From Catellatospora sichuanensis (lineage in GTDB: Bacteria > Actinomycetota > Actinomycetes > Mycobacteriales > Micromonosporaceae), in the NCBI RefSeq assembly GCF_007483665.1, contig NZ_ML660183.1, positions 375,691-439,690 of the forward strand: a DNA stretch of 64,000 nt, in the 5' to 3' direction. Each line of letters starts with the position of its first letter. Position 1 is the first letter of the stretch. Below the pieces are notes generated by a model. That model worked only from the letters and a program-made list of their open reading frames with translations, ran no database searches and was not told the origin of the DNA. Position numbers and translations under genes: made by a program. Of this stretch, positions 8,567-17,112 are shown in pieces.

Positions 8567-9412
8567 TCAGCGCGGCGCGCTGTGCTTGTCGAAGCCGATG
8601 TACAGGCGGGCCTCGGCGTTGCCGCCGAGCGCGGTCATCGTCTCCAGCTCACGCAGCCGCAGCAGCGCCGGGTGCTCGGCGTAAACCGCCGCGGCCTCGG
8701 CGAGCCGGCGCAGCGCGTCGACCTCGGCCTCGACCCGGATGCGCTGCGCCGCGGCGTCGGCCTCGGCAGCCAGCCGGGTCGCGTCGCGCCGGCCCGCCGC
8801 GGTGACCTGGTCGGCCTCGGCGCGGGCCCGCGCCTCCAGCACGTCCTTCTCCGCCTTGGTACGGGCGTCGACCAGCTGCGCCTCGGCCAGCCGCTGCGCG
8901 GTCAGCACCCGGTTCATGACCTCCTGCAGGTTGCCGGGGAAGACGATGTCCTTCACGTCGGCCCGCAGGATCTGCACGCCGTATCCGGCCGCGGCGCCCA
9001 GCACGTCGCGCAGGATGTCCTCGGAGAGCTGGTTGCGGTTGGTCAGGATGTCCTCGAGCGTCATCGACGCCAGCGACCGGCGGGCCGCGAGCTGCACGTC
9101 GCTGTACACGCGGTCGGTGTAGCTGTCCACCCGCTCCACCGCGGCCACCGGGTCGACCACCTTGAAGTGCGTCAGGATGCTCACCCGCAGCGCGACCTTG
9201 TCGGAGGTCAGGATCTCCTGGCCCTTCAGGGTCAGCTCGCGCTCGCGCATGTCCACCAGGGTCACCTCGACGACCGGGCCGCGCTTGCCGAAGCGGCCGC
9301 TCGCGGCGGGCAGCTCGTAGCGGCCGGCCTCGAGCACGTCGGTGAGCCTGCCGTCCACATAACGCAGGCCGCGGTGGGTGTTCTTGATGACGATCTCTTT
9401 GGTGGTGCCCAT
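8567..9412 (-). CDS. SPFH/Band 7 (stomatin-prohibitin) family protein
   Basis: A 281-residue protein with a complete Band 7 domain (about 5-175, including KVALRVSILTHFKVVDP and the LRADVKDIVFPG segment). A charged coiled coil rich in Ala, Glu and Arg follows (about 180-250). Such proteins form oligomeric rings or scaffolds in membrane microdomains. No N-terminal transmembrane helix is visible, so this form is soluble or peripheral, like slipin-type proteins without an anchor. The ATG at 9412 has AGGAA upstream. No NfeD-like partner gene lies next to it. Confidence 0.85.
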   Translation of the reverse strand: MGTTKEIVIKNTHRGLRYVDGRLTDVLEAGRYELPAASGRFGKRGPVVEVTLVDMRERELTLKGQEILTSDKVALRVSILTHFKVVDPVAAVERVDSYTDRVYSDVQLAARRSLASMTLEDILTNRNQLSEDILRDVLGAAAGYGVQILRADVKDIVFPGNLQEVMNRVLTAQRLAEAQLVDARTKAEKDVLEARARAEADQVTAAGRRDATRLAAEADAAAQRIRVEAEVDALRRLAEAAAVYAEHPALLRLRELETMTALGGNAEARLYIGFDKHSAPR

Positions 9413-9500
9413 GGCGATTCCTCATGGTGAAGGGAAAGAGGTCGCCCCGGAGCGGGTCCGATGGCTAGGACGGGTATCAGGCTAAAGAGGCCTGTCAGCA

Positions 9501-9517
9501 TGGAATGACGGATTCCA
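9501..9517. promoter_or_regulatory. Short palindrome in a divergent intergenic region
   Basis: TGGAAT and ATTCCA flank GACGG. It lies between the SPFH gene start and the flavoenzyme start and could be an operator for either. No regulator is adjacent. Confidence 0.35.
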
Positions 9518-9629
9518 GTGCACTTTGTCTGGCAGACACCCGCTATGAGCCCGCCGGGGCGAGTTCACTCCATCACGGACGTCGTTGTCCGGCAACGGAT
9601 TTTCGACTCCCGTGGCGGGGTGCGCGGCC

Positions 9630-10811
9630 ATGGTCGATGCTGGAGGCGTGTACGACGTCGCGATCGTCGGGGCCGGGCCGGCCGGGTCCGCCGCCGCGCT
9701 CGCCGCCGCGCGGACCGGGGCGGCGGTGCTGCTGCTGGACCGTGACACGTTCCCGCGCGACAAGGCGTGCGGCGACGGCATCGCCCAGCAGGGCCTGGAC
9801 GTGCTGGCCGGGCTCGGGGTCACCGGACTGACCGACGGCTTTGCGCCGATCCGGTCGCTGCGGCTGACCGGGCCGGGCGGCGCGCACGCGGCCGGGCGGC
9901 TGCCGGAACCCGCGTACGTCATCCCGCGCGCGGTGTTCGACGCCCGCCTGGTCGCCGCCGCGGTGCGGGCCGGTGCGACGTTCCGGCAGCACACGGTACG
10001 CGGCATCGCGGTGCGCGCGGACGGCGTCGACCTCGGCGACGGCCTCGCCGCGCGTGTCGTGATCGGGGCGGACGGCGCGAACTCCACCGTGCGCCGCACA
10101 CTCGGCCTGCCCCGCAACCCGCCGGATCGACTGGCTGTGGCCATCCGCGCCTACGCCCCTGACGCGCTGCCGCCACGACCCGCCAGCTCCGGCCAGGACT
10201 CGCCGGACGTGGCCGGGCCGGAGCAGCGCATCGTGATGACCGGGCGGCGCTCGCCGGCGTACGCGTGGTCGTTTCCGATCGGCGACGGGCGGCGCAACGT
10301 CGGCTACGGGGAACTGGTCTCCGGCGGCCCGCTCAGCCGGGCGCATCTACTGGAGCGGATGCACGACCTGCTCGGCGACACCGCGGCGGCCGAGCTGTCC
10401 GGCGCGCGGGCACACCACCTGCCGCTGTCGACGTGGCGGCCCCGGCCCGGACACGGGCGGCTGCTGCTGGCCGGGGACGCGCTGTCGCTGATCAACCCGT
10501 TCACCGGCGAGGGCATCTTCTACGCGGTGCTGTCCGGAGCGCTGGCCGGCCGGGCCGCGGTGTCGCCGGGCGGACCGGCCGCGGGCCACGCCTACACGGT
10601 CGCGTTACGCCGCCGGCTGGCCCGCCACCTGCGGCACACCGGTGTGATCGCCCGGCTGACCGCGCAGCCGTGGGTGGTGGACGCGGGCCTGCGCGCCGCC
10701 GCCCGCCACCGGCACGTCTTCGACGGCTTCGTCGGTCTCGGACTCGGCGACGGCCTGCTCACCACCCACATGCTCACCTCCGTCGCCGCCGCCGCCCTCC
10801 GCCGCACCTGA
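9630..10811 (+). CDS. Geranylgeranyl reductase-family FAD-dependent oxidoreductase
   Basis: A 393-residue flavoprotein. It has the N-terminal dinucleotide fold VGAGPAGSAAA, the family segment FPRDKACGDGI (the conserved Cys-Gly-Asp region), and the second FAD motif LLAGDALSLINPFTGEGI. Members saturate isoprenoid chains, as on menaquinone or lipids, using reduced flavin. The substrate cannot be told from sequence. The ATG at 9630 puts the nucleotide-binding strand eight residues in, as usual; an ATG 45 bases upstream is possible. The gene stands alone. Confidence 0.8.
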   Translation: MVDAGGVYDVAIVGAGPAGSAAALAAARTGAAVLLLDRDTFPRDKACGDGIAQQGLDVLAGLGVTGLTDGFAPIRSLRLTGPGGAHAAGRLPEPAYVIPRAVFDARLVAAAVRAGATFRQHTVRGIAVRADGVDLGDGLAARVVIGADGANSTVRRTLGLPRNPPDRLAVAIRAYAPDALPPRPASSGQDSPDVAGPEQRIVMTGRRSPAYAWSFPIGDGRRNVGYGELVSGGPLSRAHLLERMHDLLGDTAAAELSGARAHHLPLSTWRPRPGHGRLLLAGDALSLINPFTGEGIFYAVLSGALAGRAAVSPGGPAAGHAYTVALRRRLARHLRHTGVIARLTAQPWVVDAGLRAAARHRHVFDGFVGLGLGDGLLTTHMLTSVAAAALRRT

Positions 10812-10886
10812 CACGACACCGCACCCTCGCCTCACGCCCGCACCCGCACCCGCCCACGCCCCGCACCCACGCTCGCACTTTCGCCC

Positions 10887-10946
10887 GCAGTTTCGGGGAA
10901 ACTGCGCGTTCCGGACCGGGGATTCGTGCAGTTTCCCCGAAACTGC
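10887..10946. repeat. Pair of inverted 19-bp palindromes
   Basis: GCAGTTTCGGGGAAACTGC (10887-10905) is itself a palindrome and recurs in inverted form at 10928-10946 as GCAGTTTCCCCGAAACTGC. A 22-base spacer separates them, so each half can fold alone or the two can pair. It lies in the 270-bp gap between the flavoenzyme and the solute-binding gene and may terminate the former. No gene is seen in the rest of the gap. Confidence 0.85.
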
Positions 10947-11081
10947 GAGAGGGGCTGCTGCGGCGGTGCGGCGTGAGGGGTGCCAGGTGGGGTGCTTCAC
11001 CGAAACGTTGCACAGGCAGGACTCACGCACTGGAAGCGCGCGACTACATTGGACCGGCGTCCACCTACCTGAGGACCGCCG

Positions 11082-12017
11082 ATGACTGAGACTTCTGCCC
11101 GGCCGCGGTTGCGGCCGCTGCTGACCGCCACCGCGGTGACGCTGACGATGCTGTTGGCGGGCGCCGCGGCCTGCGGGCCTGAGGCCACCGCGCCGAAGAC
11201 CGTGGACGAGCTGTTCAAGAAGACCGACGTGTACGGGCAGCCGAAGATCAAGATCGGGGTCGCCGAGGACCAGCCGCTGATGGGCAAGATCGTGAACGGG
11301 CGGTTCGAGGGCTTCGACATCGAGATCGCGCGTTACCTCGCCGAGTCGCTGGGCTTCAAGGGCGACAGCCGCGTCGAATTCGTGCCGCTGCAGACCGAGG
11401 ACCGCGAGAACGCACTCGTCTCCGGCCAGGTGCACCTCGTGGTGGCCAGCTACTCGATGACCCCCGACCGGGAGAAGGAGATCGACTTCGCCGGGCCGTA
11501 CTTCGCCACCAAGCAGGAACTGCTGATCCGCACGATCGACCGCGACAAGATCCGCAACCTCAGCGACCTGGCCCAGCCCGGCCGGGAGACCTGCGTGGTG
11601 GGCGGTTCCACCGGTGAGCGCCAGTTCACCGACCGCGCGCTGAAGGTGTACCCGGCGGCGACCAACCAGGAGTGCCTGGAACGGCTGCTGAGCGGCAAGT
11701 CGCACGCCTACTCCACCGACGAGACCATCCTCGCCGGCTACCTGTCCGAGCACCCGAAGGACCTGTTCATCGTCGACGTGCCGATCGGCGCGAACGAGCG
11801 GCTCGGCGTCGGGGTGTCCAAGCAGGACCCGGAGCTGCGCGACCTGGTGGCGTTCTTCCTGCGCAAGAGCTACGACACCGGCCGCACGACGGGCACCAGT
11901 CCGTGGCTGGCGGCATACCGGCGCACGCTGGGACCGTGGCTCGGCGACGACACCACCCAGCCGCCGATCGACGCTCCGGACCTGGTGGACTACGACGAGA
12001 AGGCACCGAAGCCATGA
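11082..12017 (+). CDS. Family 3 (glutamate-type) solute-binding lipoprotein
   Basis: A 311-residue periplasmic-binding-fold lipoprotein. The signal peptide ends at Cys31 (AGAAAC). The mature domain has family 3 features: KIGVAEDQPLMG, GFDIEIARYLAE, VVASYSMTPDREKEIDFAGPY and the later GVGVSKQDPELRDLV. Such proteins capture polar amino acids for ABC importers. No permease or ATPase gene follows. Instead the stop codon overlaps the start of a polytopic membrane protein (ATGA), so the two are translated together. It may serve as a receptor rather than a transporter subunit. Confidence 0.8.
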   Translation: MTETSARPRLRPLLTATAVTLTMLLAGAAACGPEATAPKTVDELFKKTDVYGQPKIKIGVAEDQPLMGKIVNGRFEGFDIEIARYLAESLGFKGDSRVEFVPLQTEDRENALVSGQVHLVVASYSMTPDREKEIDFAGPYFATKQELLIRTIDRDKIRNLSDLAQPGRETCVVGGSTGERQFTDRALKVYPAATNQECLERLLSGKSHAYSTDETILAGYLSEHPKDLFIVDVPIGANERLGVGVSKQDPELRDLVAFFLRKSYDTGRTTGTSPWLAAYRRTLGPWLGDDTTQPPIDAPDLVDYDEKAPKP

Positions 12018-13015
12018 CCGAGGCCGGCGGGCCGGGGCTGCCACCGCCCCGCAAGCGCAACGCGTGGCGCGCCGGACAGGGCTTCTGGACGGTGGCGGTC
12101 GGTGTGCCCGCCATCTTCTCGGTGATGCGGCTGTGGATCGAAGCCGGCGGGGAGCTGCAGACGACACTGCTGCTGGTCGCCAACGTCGGCCCGATCAACC
12201 TGCTGGCCGCGCTGTTCACCACCGCGACCCGGCTGGTGACCACAGGGCTGGTCGCGGTGTTCGCGCTCGGCGCGGTGCTGGCGGTGAGCACCGGGAGCTG
12301 GTCACGTCGCCGACCCCTGTTCGCGCGGTGGTACGCGATGGCCCCGCTGTGGTTCCTGACCGGGTTGTTCGCCATCGCACTGGCCACCTGGCAGATCATC
12401 TACCTGCCACTGCTGGTGGTGGCGGCCGTCGCGGTGTTCCAGCGCGAGCTTGCGACGCTGGCCTGGCCGCGCTGGCGCGGGGCCGCGACCGCCGCGGTGG
12501 CGCTGGCCGGGTACGGCTGGCTGGTCGCGCCGACGGTGCTGCAGGCCTGGCGGACCGAGGAGCTGTTCGCGGTGGCGCTGCTGGTCGTGCCACCGGTGCT
12601 GGCGCTCGGGGTGAGCGGGCCGCTGCCCCGCTGGCTGGTGCTGCCCGCGGCGGCGCTGGCACAGCCCGGCATCGCGGTGGTGCTGCTGGTCGCGGCCGTG
12701 CCCGTGGTGCTGACACCGGTGCTGCCGATGACGGTCACCACTGTCGCCACCCCGGCCGGGGTGCCCGAGGAGGTGCGCGGGCACGTGATCAGCACCGACG
12801 ACGTCAACACGGTGATCCTGCAGGAGCGCGGCGGCGTGCGATACATCGACAACGACGACATCGAGGCGCGGGTGCTCTGCCCCACCGCCGAGGAACTGGT
12901 GCGCTACCGGTTGCGGGTGCGTGACTTCCACGTGGAGGACTCGCTGCTCGGCGCGCTGGGCCGCCGGGTGCGCCCGATGGCCCCGGTCAGCGCGGTCTGT
13001 CGCATCCCGACCTGA
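12014..13015 (+). CDS. Polytopic membrane protein coupled to a solute-binding protein
   Basis: A 333-residue protein with about eight transmembrane helices over residues 25-250 and a C-terminal extracellular or cytoplasmic part of about 80 residues (VISTDDVNTVILQERGGVRY and beyond). It has no ABC permease EAA loop and no kinase or cyclase motif. Its ATG overlaps the stop of the binding-protein gene by four bases, so co-expression is nearly certain. I do not recognise the family. Its job may be membrane anchoring or signalling for the bound solute. Confidence 0.7.
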   Translation: MTEAGGPGLPPPRKRNAWRAGQGFWTVAVGVPAIFSVMRLWIEAGGELQTTLLLVANVGPINLLAALFTTATRLVTTGLVAVFALGAVLAVSTGSWSRRRPLFARWYAMAPLWFLTGLFAIALATWQIIYLPLLVVAAVAVFQRELATLAWPRWRGAATAAVALAGYGWLVAPTVLQAWRTEELFAVALLVVPPVLALGVSGPLPRWLVLPAAALAQPGIAVVLLVAAVPVVLTPVLPMTVTTVATPAGVPEEVRGHVISTDDVNTVILQERGGVRYIDNDDIEARVLCPTAEELVRYRLRVRDFHVEDSLLGALGRRVRPMAPVSAVCRIPT

Positions 13016-13030
13016 GTAGTCGGGGGCGGG

Positions 13031-13396
13031 TCACCACCAGATGAGGCAGAAGGGGTGGCCGGCCGGGTCCGCGTACACCCGGAAGGTCTTGCCGCCGCCG
13101 GGCAGCGGGGTGGCGCCCAGCGCCAGCACGCGCGGTTCGGCCTGCTCGATGTCGTCGACCCGCACGTCGAAGTGCATCTGCTGCGGGTGGGTCGGGTCGG
13201 GCCAGCGCGGGGGCGTGAAGTCGGCGACCCGCTGGAACGCCACGCCCGGCCGGTCCGGCGCGTCGCCGATGACGACCCAGTCGCCCTCGTCCTGCACCCG
13301 CTGCATGCCGAGCAGCTCCTGGTAGAACCCGGCCAGCGCGCCGGGGTCCGGGCAGTCGATGATGAGGCCGTGCCAGCGTCCGATCACGGCGAACAT
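13031..13396 (-). CDS. VOC-family (glyoxalase/bleomycin-resistance) protein
   Basis: A 121-residue vicinal-oxygen-chelate protein made of two beta-alpha-beta-beta-beta modules. Visible marks are WHGLIIDCPDPGALAGFYQ at the N-terminus, MHFDVRVDD in the middle, and a closing YADPAGHPFCLIWW. The histidines and glutamate or aspartate at these points usually bind a metal or drug. The ATG at 13396 is chosen because it leads directly into the fold; an upstream start adds 18 polar residues. The substrate is unknown. Confidence 0.8.
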   Translation of the reverse strand: MFAVIGRWHGLIIDCPDPGALAGFYQELLGMQRVQDEGDWVVIGDAPDRPGVAFQRVADFTPPRWPDPTHPQQMHFDVRVDDIEQAEPRVLALGATPLPGGGKTFRVYADPAGHPFCLIWW

Positions 13397-13458
13397 ACTG
13401 CCGCACGGGTCCGACGGATTCCGTGCAACACGAAGGACACGGCCGGCCATAGGTAGGC

Positions 13459-14052
13459 GTGACGACCATCATGCAGCGCAGCGACGGGCAGTTGTGGGCC
13501 GACGCCGCAGGCGGCGACGAGGCGGCGTTCGGGCTGCTGTTCGACCGGCACGTGAAAGCGGTGTACAACCACTGCTTCCGGCTGTCCGCCTCGTGGAGCA
13601 CGGCCGAGGACGCGACCCAGGCCGTGTTCCTCACCGCGTGGCGCAGACGATCCGACATCCGGCTGGTCGACGGCTCGGCGCTGCCGTGGCTGCTGACCGT
13701 GGCGACCAACGTGGTACGCGACGAGCGGCGCTCCACCCGGCGCTGGCTGGCCGCCGTACTGCGGCTGCCGCCCGACCGCGACGCCGCCGACCTCGCCGAC
13801 CACGTCGCCGGACGGGTCGACGACGAGCGGCGCATGCGCGAGGTACTTCGCGCGGCCCGCCGCCTGCCGCGGGCCGAACGCGAGGCGCTGGCGCTGTGCG
13901 TGTGGTCGTCCGTGTCCTATGCCGACGCCGCACAGCTGCTCGGCATCACCGAGGCGTCGGTACGCGCGCGGGTCAGCCGCGCCCGGGCCCGCCTGACCCG
14001 GTCCCTCGGCGACGCCGCGGCACCGCTGCCCCACGAGACGCAGGAGGCGTGA
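13459..14052 (+). CDS. ECF-type RNA polymerase sigma factor
   Basis: A 197-residue sigma factor. Region 2 (about 15-85) includes the -10 recognition stretch DATQAVFLTAWRRRSDIR. Region 4 (about 125-180) has the helix-turn-helix SYADAAQLLGITEASVRARVSRAR. It lacks regions 1 and 3, as ECF factors do. The GTG at 13459 is four codons before an alternative ATG. Its stop overlaps the start of the next gene (TGATG), so sigma and partner are translationally coupled. The promoter set it serves is unknown. Confidence 0.85.
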   Translation: MTTIMQRSDGQLWADAAGGDEAAFGLLFDRHVKAVYNHCFRLSASWSTAEDATQAVFLTAWRRRSDIRLVDGSALPWLLTVATNVVRDERRSTRRWLAAVLRLPPDRDAADLADHVAGRVDDERRMREVLRAARRLPRAEREALALCVWSSVSYADAAQLLGITEASVRARVSRARARLTRSLGDAAAPLPHETQEA

Positions 14053-14957
14053 TGACATACCTCGACCAGCTGCCGCCCGAACGTGACCTGCCCGCGGCCC
14101 GGCAGGCCCGGATGCGGCACCGGATCCTCGACAGCCTCTTCTCGCCGGGCCGTCCGGCGGCAGTACGCGGACGGGCGCTGCGCTTGCTGGGCGCGAGTCT
14201 GGCCACGGCGGCCTGCGCCACAGCCGTCGTGGTGTGGACCGGCGGGCCCAGCGCCGAACGGCAGCAGCCCGAGGTCGTCGCGCTGGGCGACAGCGCCCTG
14301 TCGCCGATCGTGCGGGACACCGGCAACCTTTGCCTGACCCACGCCAGGCAGGAGGCCGCCGACCCGATGCGCAACCCCGACCTCGTGTGGCCCGCGGACG
14401 GCCGGCCGACCATGGTGAACTACGCGGAACGGGAGAGCCGCGCGATCGTCATCTACCGCCTGGCGCAGTGGCTGATCTTCTGCACCATGGAGCCGACGAA
14501 CCCGCCGTCGGGTGAGTGGAGCAGCTCCTCGAACTTCGCCAGGGCGCCTCAGTGGCTCGCGGGGCCATTGGAAGGCTCGTCAGCATCCTCCAGCGACCCC
14601 TGGGGCGGGACGACGGCTGTCGCCGGGTTCGTCCACCGCCGCGTCGCCAAGGTGGTTCTCGACGACGGTGCGGGGCACCGCAGCACCGCCCGGCTGGCCG
14701 ACGGCACCTTCGCGGTGCTCAGCGACGGCGACCTCGCCGCCCGCAAAGGCCGGCTGATCAGCTACGACGAGCAGGGCCGCGAGATCGACCGGCGGGACGC
14801 GTTCGACCTCGGCGTGGTCGGCACCACGTGCTGGGTCGACCCGGCGGGCAAGGTCGTCCTCTACGGCATGGATCGCAAGCACGCACCGACTCCGCCCCCT
14901 GTGGGCTGTGGAAAGGCCGAGCCGTGGACGCCGCCGAAGGGCTGGACTCCCGCATAG
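14052..14957 (+). CDS. Membrane-anchored partner of an ECF sigma factor (probable anti-sigma)
   Basis: A 301-residue protein with a short cytoplasmic N-terminus (about 40 residues), one transmembrane helix (about 45-62) and a large extracellular domain of unknown fold. No HxxxCxxC zinc site is visible, so it is not a ZAS-type anti-sigma. The N-terminal segment ERDLPAARQARMRHRILDSL is the likely sigma contact. The overlap with the sigma gene supports the role, which is inferred from position. A 12-bp-stem hairpin follows at 14999. Confidence 0.6.
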   Translation: MTYLDQLPPERDLPAARQARMRHRILDSLFSPGRPAAVRGRALRLLGASLATAACATAVVVWTGGPSAERQQPEVVALGDSALSPIVRDTGNLCLTHARQEAADPMRNPDLVWPADGRPTMVNYAERESRAIVIYRLAQWLIFCTMEPTNPPSGEWSSSSNFARAPQWLAGPLEGSSASSSDPWGGTTAVAGFVHRRVAKVVLDDGAGHRSTARLADGTFAVLSDGDLAARKGRLISYDEQGREIDRRDAFDLGVVGTTCWVDPAGKVVLYGMDRKHAPTPPPVGCGKAEPWTPPKGWTPA

Positions 14958-14998
14958 CACCGGCTGAGCGGCGGGCGGATGTCCGGCGCCGGGCGTTA

Positions 14999-15027
14999 GA
15001 TGGGGAGCGGACGCACCGCTCCCCATC
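14999..15027 (+). terminator. Hairpin after the sigma/partner operon
   Basis: GATGGGGAGCGG pairs with CCGCTCCCCATC around a five-base loop. It is placed 41 bases after the stop codon and just before the ribosome site of the next gene, so it could also modulate that gene. Confidence 0.6.
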
Positions 15028-15048
15028 CTCGTAGGCAAGGAGATCGTG

Positions 15049-15507
15049 ATGCAGAAGATCACTCCGTACCTGTGGTTCGACACCCAGGCAGAGGAGGCCG
15101 CGGCGCACTACACCTCCATCTTCAAGAGCTCGCGGATCGTCAGCGTCATGCCCGGCCCCGAGGGCCGCGCGATGCTGGTGAACTTCGAGCTGGAGGGCCA
15201 GCCGTTCGTCGGCCTCAACGGCGGGCCGGCGTTCCGGTTCACCGAGGCGATCTCGTTCTTCGTGGACTGCACGGACCAGGCCGAGGTCGACGAGATGTGG
15301 GCACGGCTGTCCGAAGGCGGCGAGGAGGGCCAGTGCGGCTGGCTGAAGGACCGCTACGGCGTGTCCTGGCAGATCGTGCCCAAGGCGCTCGGCGAGCTGA
15401 TGGGCGATCCCGACCCGGAGAAGGCGAGCCGGGTCATGCACGCCATGCTCGGCATGACCAAGCTCGACATCCAGGGCCTGCAGGACGCCTACGACGGCAA
15501 AGCCTGA
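15049..15507 (+). CDS. VOC-family protein of the PhnB/3-demethylubiquinone type
   Basis: A 152-residue protein of the PhnB-like VOC branch. It has the opening KITPYLWFDTQAEEAAAHYTSIF, the middle GLNGGPAFRFTEAISFFVDC and the closing GVSWQIVPKAL, all typical of the family. Its biochemical role is unsettled despite the domain name. The ATG at 15049 has an AAGGAG ribosome site seven bases upstream. It is convergent with the next membrane-protein gene across an intact 46-bp hairpin. Confidence 0.85.
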   Translation: MQKITPYLWFDTQAEEAAAHYTSIFKSSRIVSVMPGPEGRAMLVNFELEGQPFVGLNGGPAFRFTEAISFFVDCTDQAEVDEMWARLSEGGEEGQCGWLKDRYGVSWQIVPKALGELMGDPDPEKASRVMHAMLGMTKLDIQGLQDAYDGKA

Positions 15508-15522
15508 CTCCTCCGGAGGTTG

Positions 15523-15568
15523 GGAAGGGCACCTTCCACAACGCATGGCGATGTGAAGGTGCCCTTCC
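15523..15568. repeat. 46-bp hairpin element, copy B (intact)
   Basis: Arms GGAAGGGCACCTTCCACAAC and ATGTGAAGGTGCCCTTCC enclose a short loop. It fills the 63-bp gap between two convergent genes (ending at 15507 and 15571), so it probably terminates transcription from both sides. Confidence 0.88.
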
Positions 15569-15570
15569 TT

Positions 15571-16242
15571 CTAGTTTCCGGCGGGTACCGCCGCAGCGGG
15601 CCGGGACGCGGCGCGCCACAGGGCTGTCGCGAGCCAGATGCAGCCGACGGCGACGAGCAGGCCGTGTCCCACGCGGACGGCCGCGGGGGTGAAGAACTGC
15701 GGCAGGAAGGTCGCGAAGCCGACCGCGAACAGCACGCCGGACAGGCGCGGCAGCACGCCGGACCGGGCGATGGCCACGGCGGCGAGGACCGCGCCGACGC
15801 CGAGCAGGATCAGCCCGATGCCGAAGGTGGTCACCGCGACCGGCTGGTAGCGGATGCCCTCGGCCAGGCCGAGCAGGTCCAGCTGCGCGCCGCCGGTGCT
15901 CTCGGTCGCCAGCACGTGCAGCGCGAAGTCCTCCGCGCCGTAGAACGGCAGCGTCAGCCCGACGCCGATCCAGGCGGTCACCGCGGCGGTGAGGGCGAGG
16001 GGCTCGGCCCGGGTGCCGTCGACGACGCGGCGCACCGCCAGCAGGGCGAGCGGCACGAGGATGAAGCCGATCATCGCGAACAGGTGGGTGGCCACCCACC
16101 ACGGCGAGGACATGCTCTCCTGCGCACCCTGCAGCGTGGTCTCGTCGCGCCACGGGCGCAGGCCCGGGTAGAGGGCGAACAGGACTCCGGCCGCGGCCAG
16201 CGCGGCGGCGGCGAGGCGGATCCGGGTGAGGGGTGCGGACAT
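15571..16242 (-). CDS. Integral membrane protein in a TetR operon
   Basis: A 223-residue protein with about six transmembrane helices. There are no transporter signatures; histidines near helix ends (VATHLF, FALHVL, VGHGLL) are the only notable polar residues. It lies nine bases downstream of the TetR gene on the same strand, so the two form an operon controlled by the operator at 16833. It may be the target of the repressor's signal. No function is assigned. Confidence 0.7.
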   Translation of the reverse strand: MSAPLTRIRLAAAALAAAGVLFALYPGLRPWRDETTLQGAQESMSSPWWVATHLFAMIGFILVPLALLAVRRVVDGTRAEPLALTAAVTAWIGVGLTLPFYGAEDFALHVLATESTGGAQLDLLGLAEGIRYQPVAVTTFGIGLILLGVGAVLAAVAIARSGVLPRLSGVLFAVGFATFLPQFFTPAAVRVGHGLLVAVGCIWLATALWRAASRPAAAVPAGN

Positions 16243-16251
16243 GGTCTCTCC

Positions 16252-16812
16252 TCAGGGGTGAGCTGGCAGTGAATCGAGAAAGGTGGCGATGAGCTGCCGG
16301 TATGTCTCGTCGAGATCCTCGGGCAGGCCGAAGCCGCCGGCGGACTCCAGCGAGGCGAAGCCGTGCGCGACGACGCGCAGCTTCCGGATGGTGTGGATCT
16401 GGTCGGCGGGGTCGAGCTGCCAGGGCCGCAGGGCGGCCTGGATGACCTCCAGTTGCCGGATGCCGGCCGCGGCGAGGTCAGGGTGGTGCAGCGGGTCGAC
16501 GGGCATCGCGGCGTAGCGGGCGGGGTGGGCCATGACGTAGGCGCGGTAGGCGTGCATCAGCGCGGTGATCGCGTCCGCGCCGCTGCGGCCCATCGCCGCG
16601 GCGGCGAAGCGGTCCGCGAGCTCGTTGAGCACGCGTACGCCCAGCAGGGTCTTCAGCTCGGCGAGGCTGCTGACGTGCTTGTAGAGCGAGGGTGCGGCGA
16701 CGCCGCAGCGCGCCGCGACCGCGGCGAGGGTGAGCGCGGCGACCCCGTCGTCGTCGATGACCTCGACGGCCGCCTGCACGACGGCCTGGGTGGACAGTCC
16801 GGCCCTGGGCAT
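16252..16812 (-). CDS. TetR family transcriptional regulator
   Basis: A 186-residue repressor. The N-terminal helix-turn-helix (about 8-52) includes LAAVAARCGVAAPSLYKHVSSLAEL. The C-terminal ligand domain resembles the WHG (TetR_C_33) group, with the motif VVAHGFASLESAGGFG near residue 147. The ATG at 16812 follows an AAGGGGG ribosome site. An inverted repeat overlaps its predicted transcription start, which points to autorepression. The inducer is unknown. Confidence 0.88.
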   Translation of the reverse strand: MPRAGLSTQAVVQAAVEVIDDDGVAALTLAAVAARCGVAAPSLYKHVSSLAELKTLLGVRVLNELADRFAAAAMGRSGADAITALMHAYRAYVMAHPARYAAMPVDPLHHPDLAAAGIRQLEVIQAALRPWQLDPADQIHTIRKLRVVAHGFASLESAGGFGLPEDLDETYRQLIATFLDSLPAHP

Positions 16813-16832
16813 ATCGTCGCCCGCCCCCTTCA

Positions 16833-16854
16833 GCTATCAGCTATTGCAGATAGC
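16833..16854. promoter_or_regulatory. Putative TetR operator
   Basis: GCTATC and GATAGC flank a 10-base spacer that itself contains the related half-site AGCTATT. The site covers the start point predicted for the TetR promoter, so bound repressor would block initiation. Confidence 0.6.
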
Positions 16855-16858
16855 CAAA

Positions 16859-16887
16859 AAGCTACTACCATTAGCCTTTGCCGTCAA
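16859..16887 (-). promoter_or_regulatory. Promoter of the TetR/membrane-protein operon
   Basis: On the minus strand TTGACG (16887-16882) is followed after 17 bases by TAGCTT (16864-16859). Spacing and hexamers fit a vegetative sigma promoter, with the operator immediately downstream. The remaining sequence to 17112 (about 225 bp) shows no gene; it carries the promoter region of the secreted protein at 17113. Confidence 0.55.
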
Positions 16888-17112
16888 GCCCCGCTTCGCC
16901 AACCGGTCAGGCACGTCACGGAAGGCCGCAATTATGGACATTAAGGACTAAATCAGATAGAAAGGGCATAACCTGATCGAGCGCGTGGCGGGGAGCGCTC
17001 CAGGTGTGCCGGCGACGGCTCCCCCTGACACCTGTGCCTGCCGCTACGCCTCCACAGCACCAATGTCCATGGTCTACGAGTCGGCTCGGTCGATTCGGGT
17101 TCGGAGGCTGGC

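Noticed and set aside
10605..12167. A 520-codon minus-strand frame across the solute-binding gene
   Set aside because: It runs through the palindromic repeats and antisense to a clear lipoprotein gene; no domain is visible.
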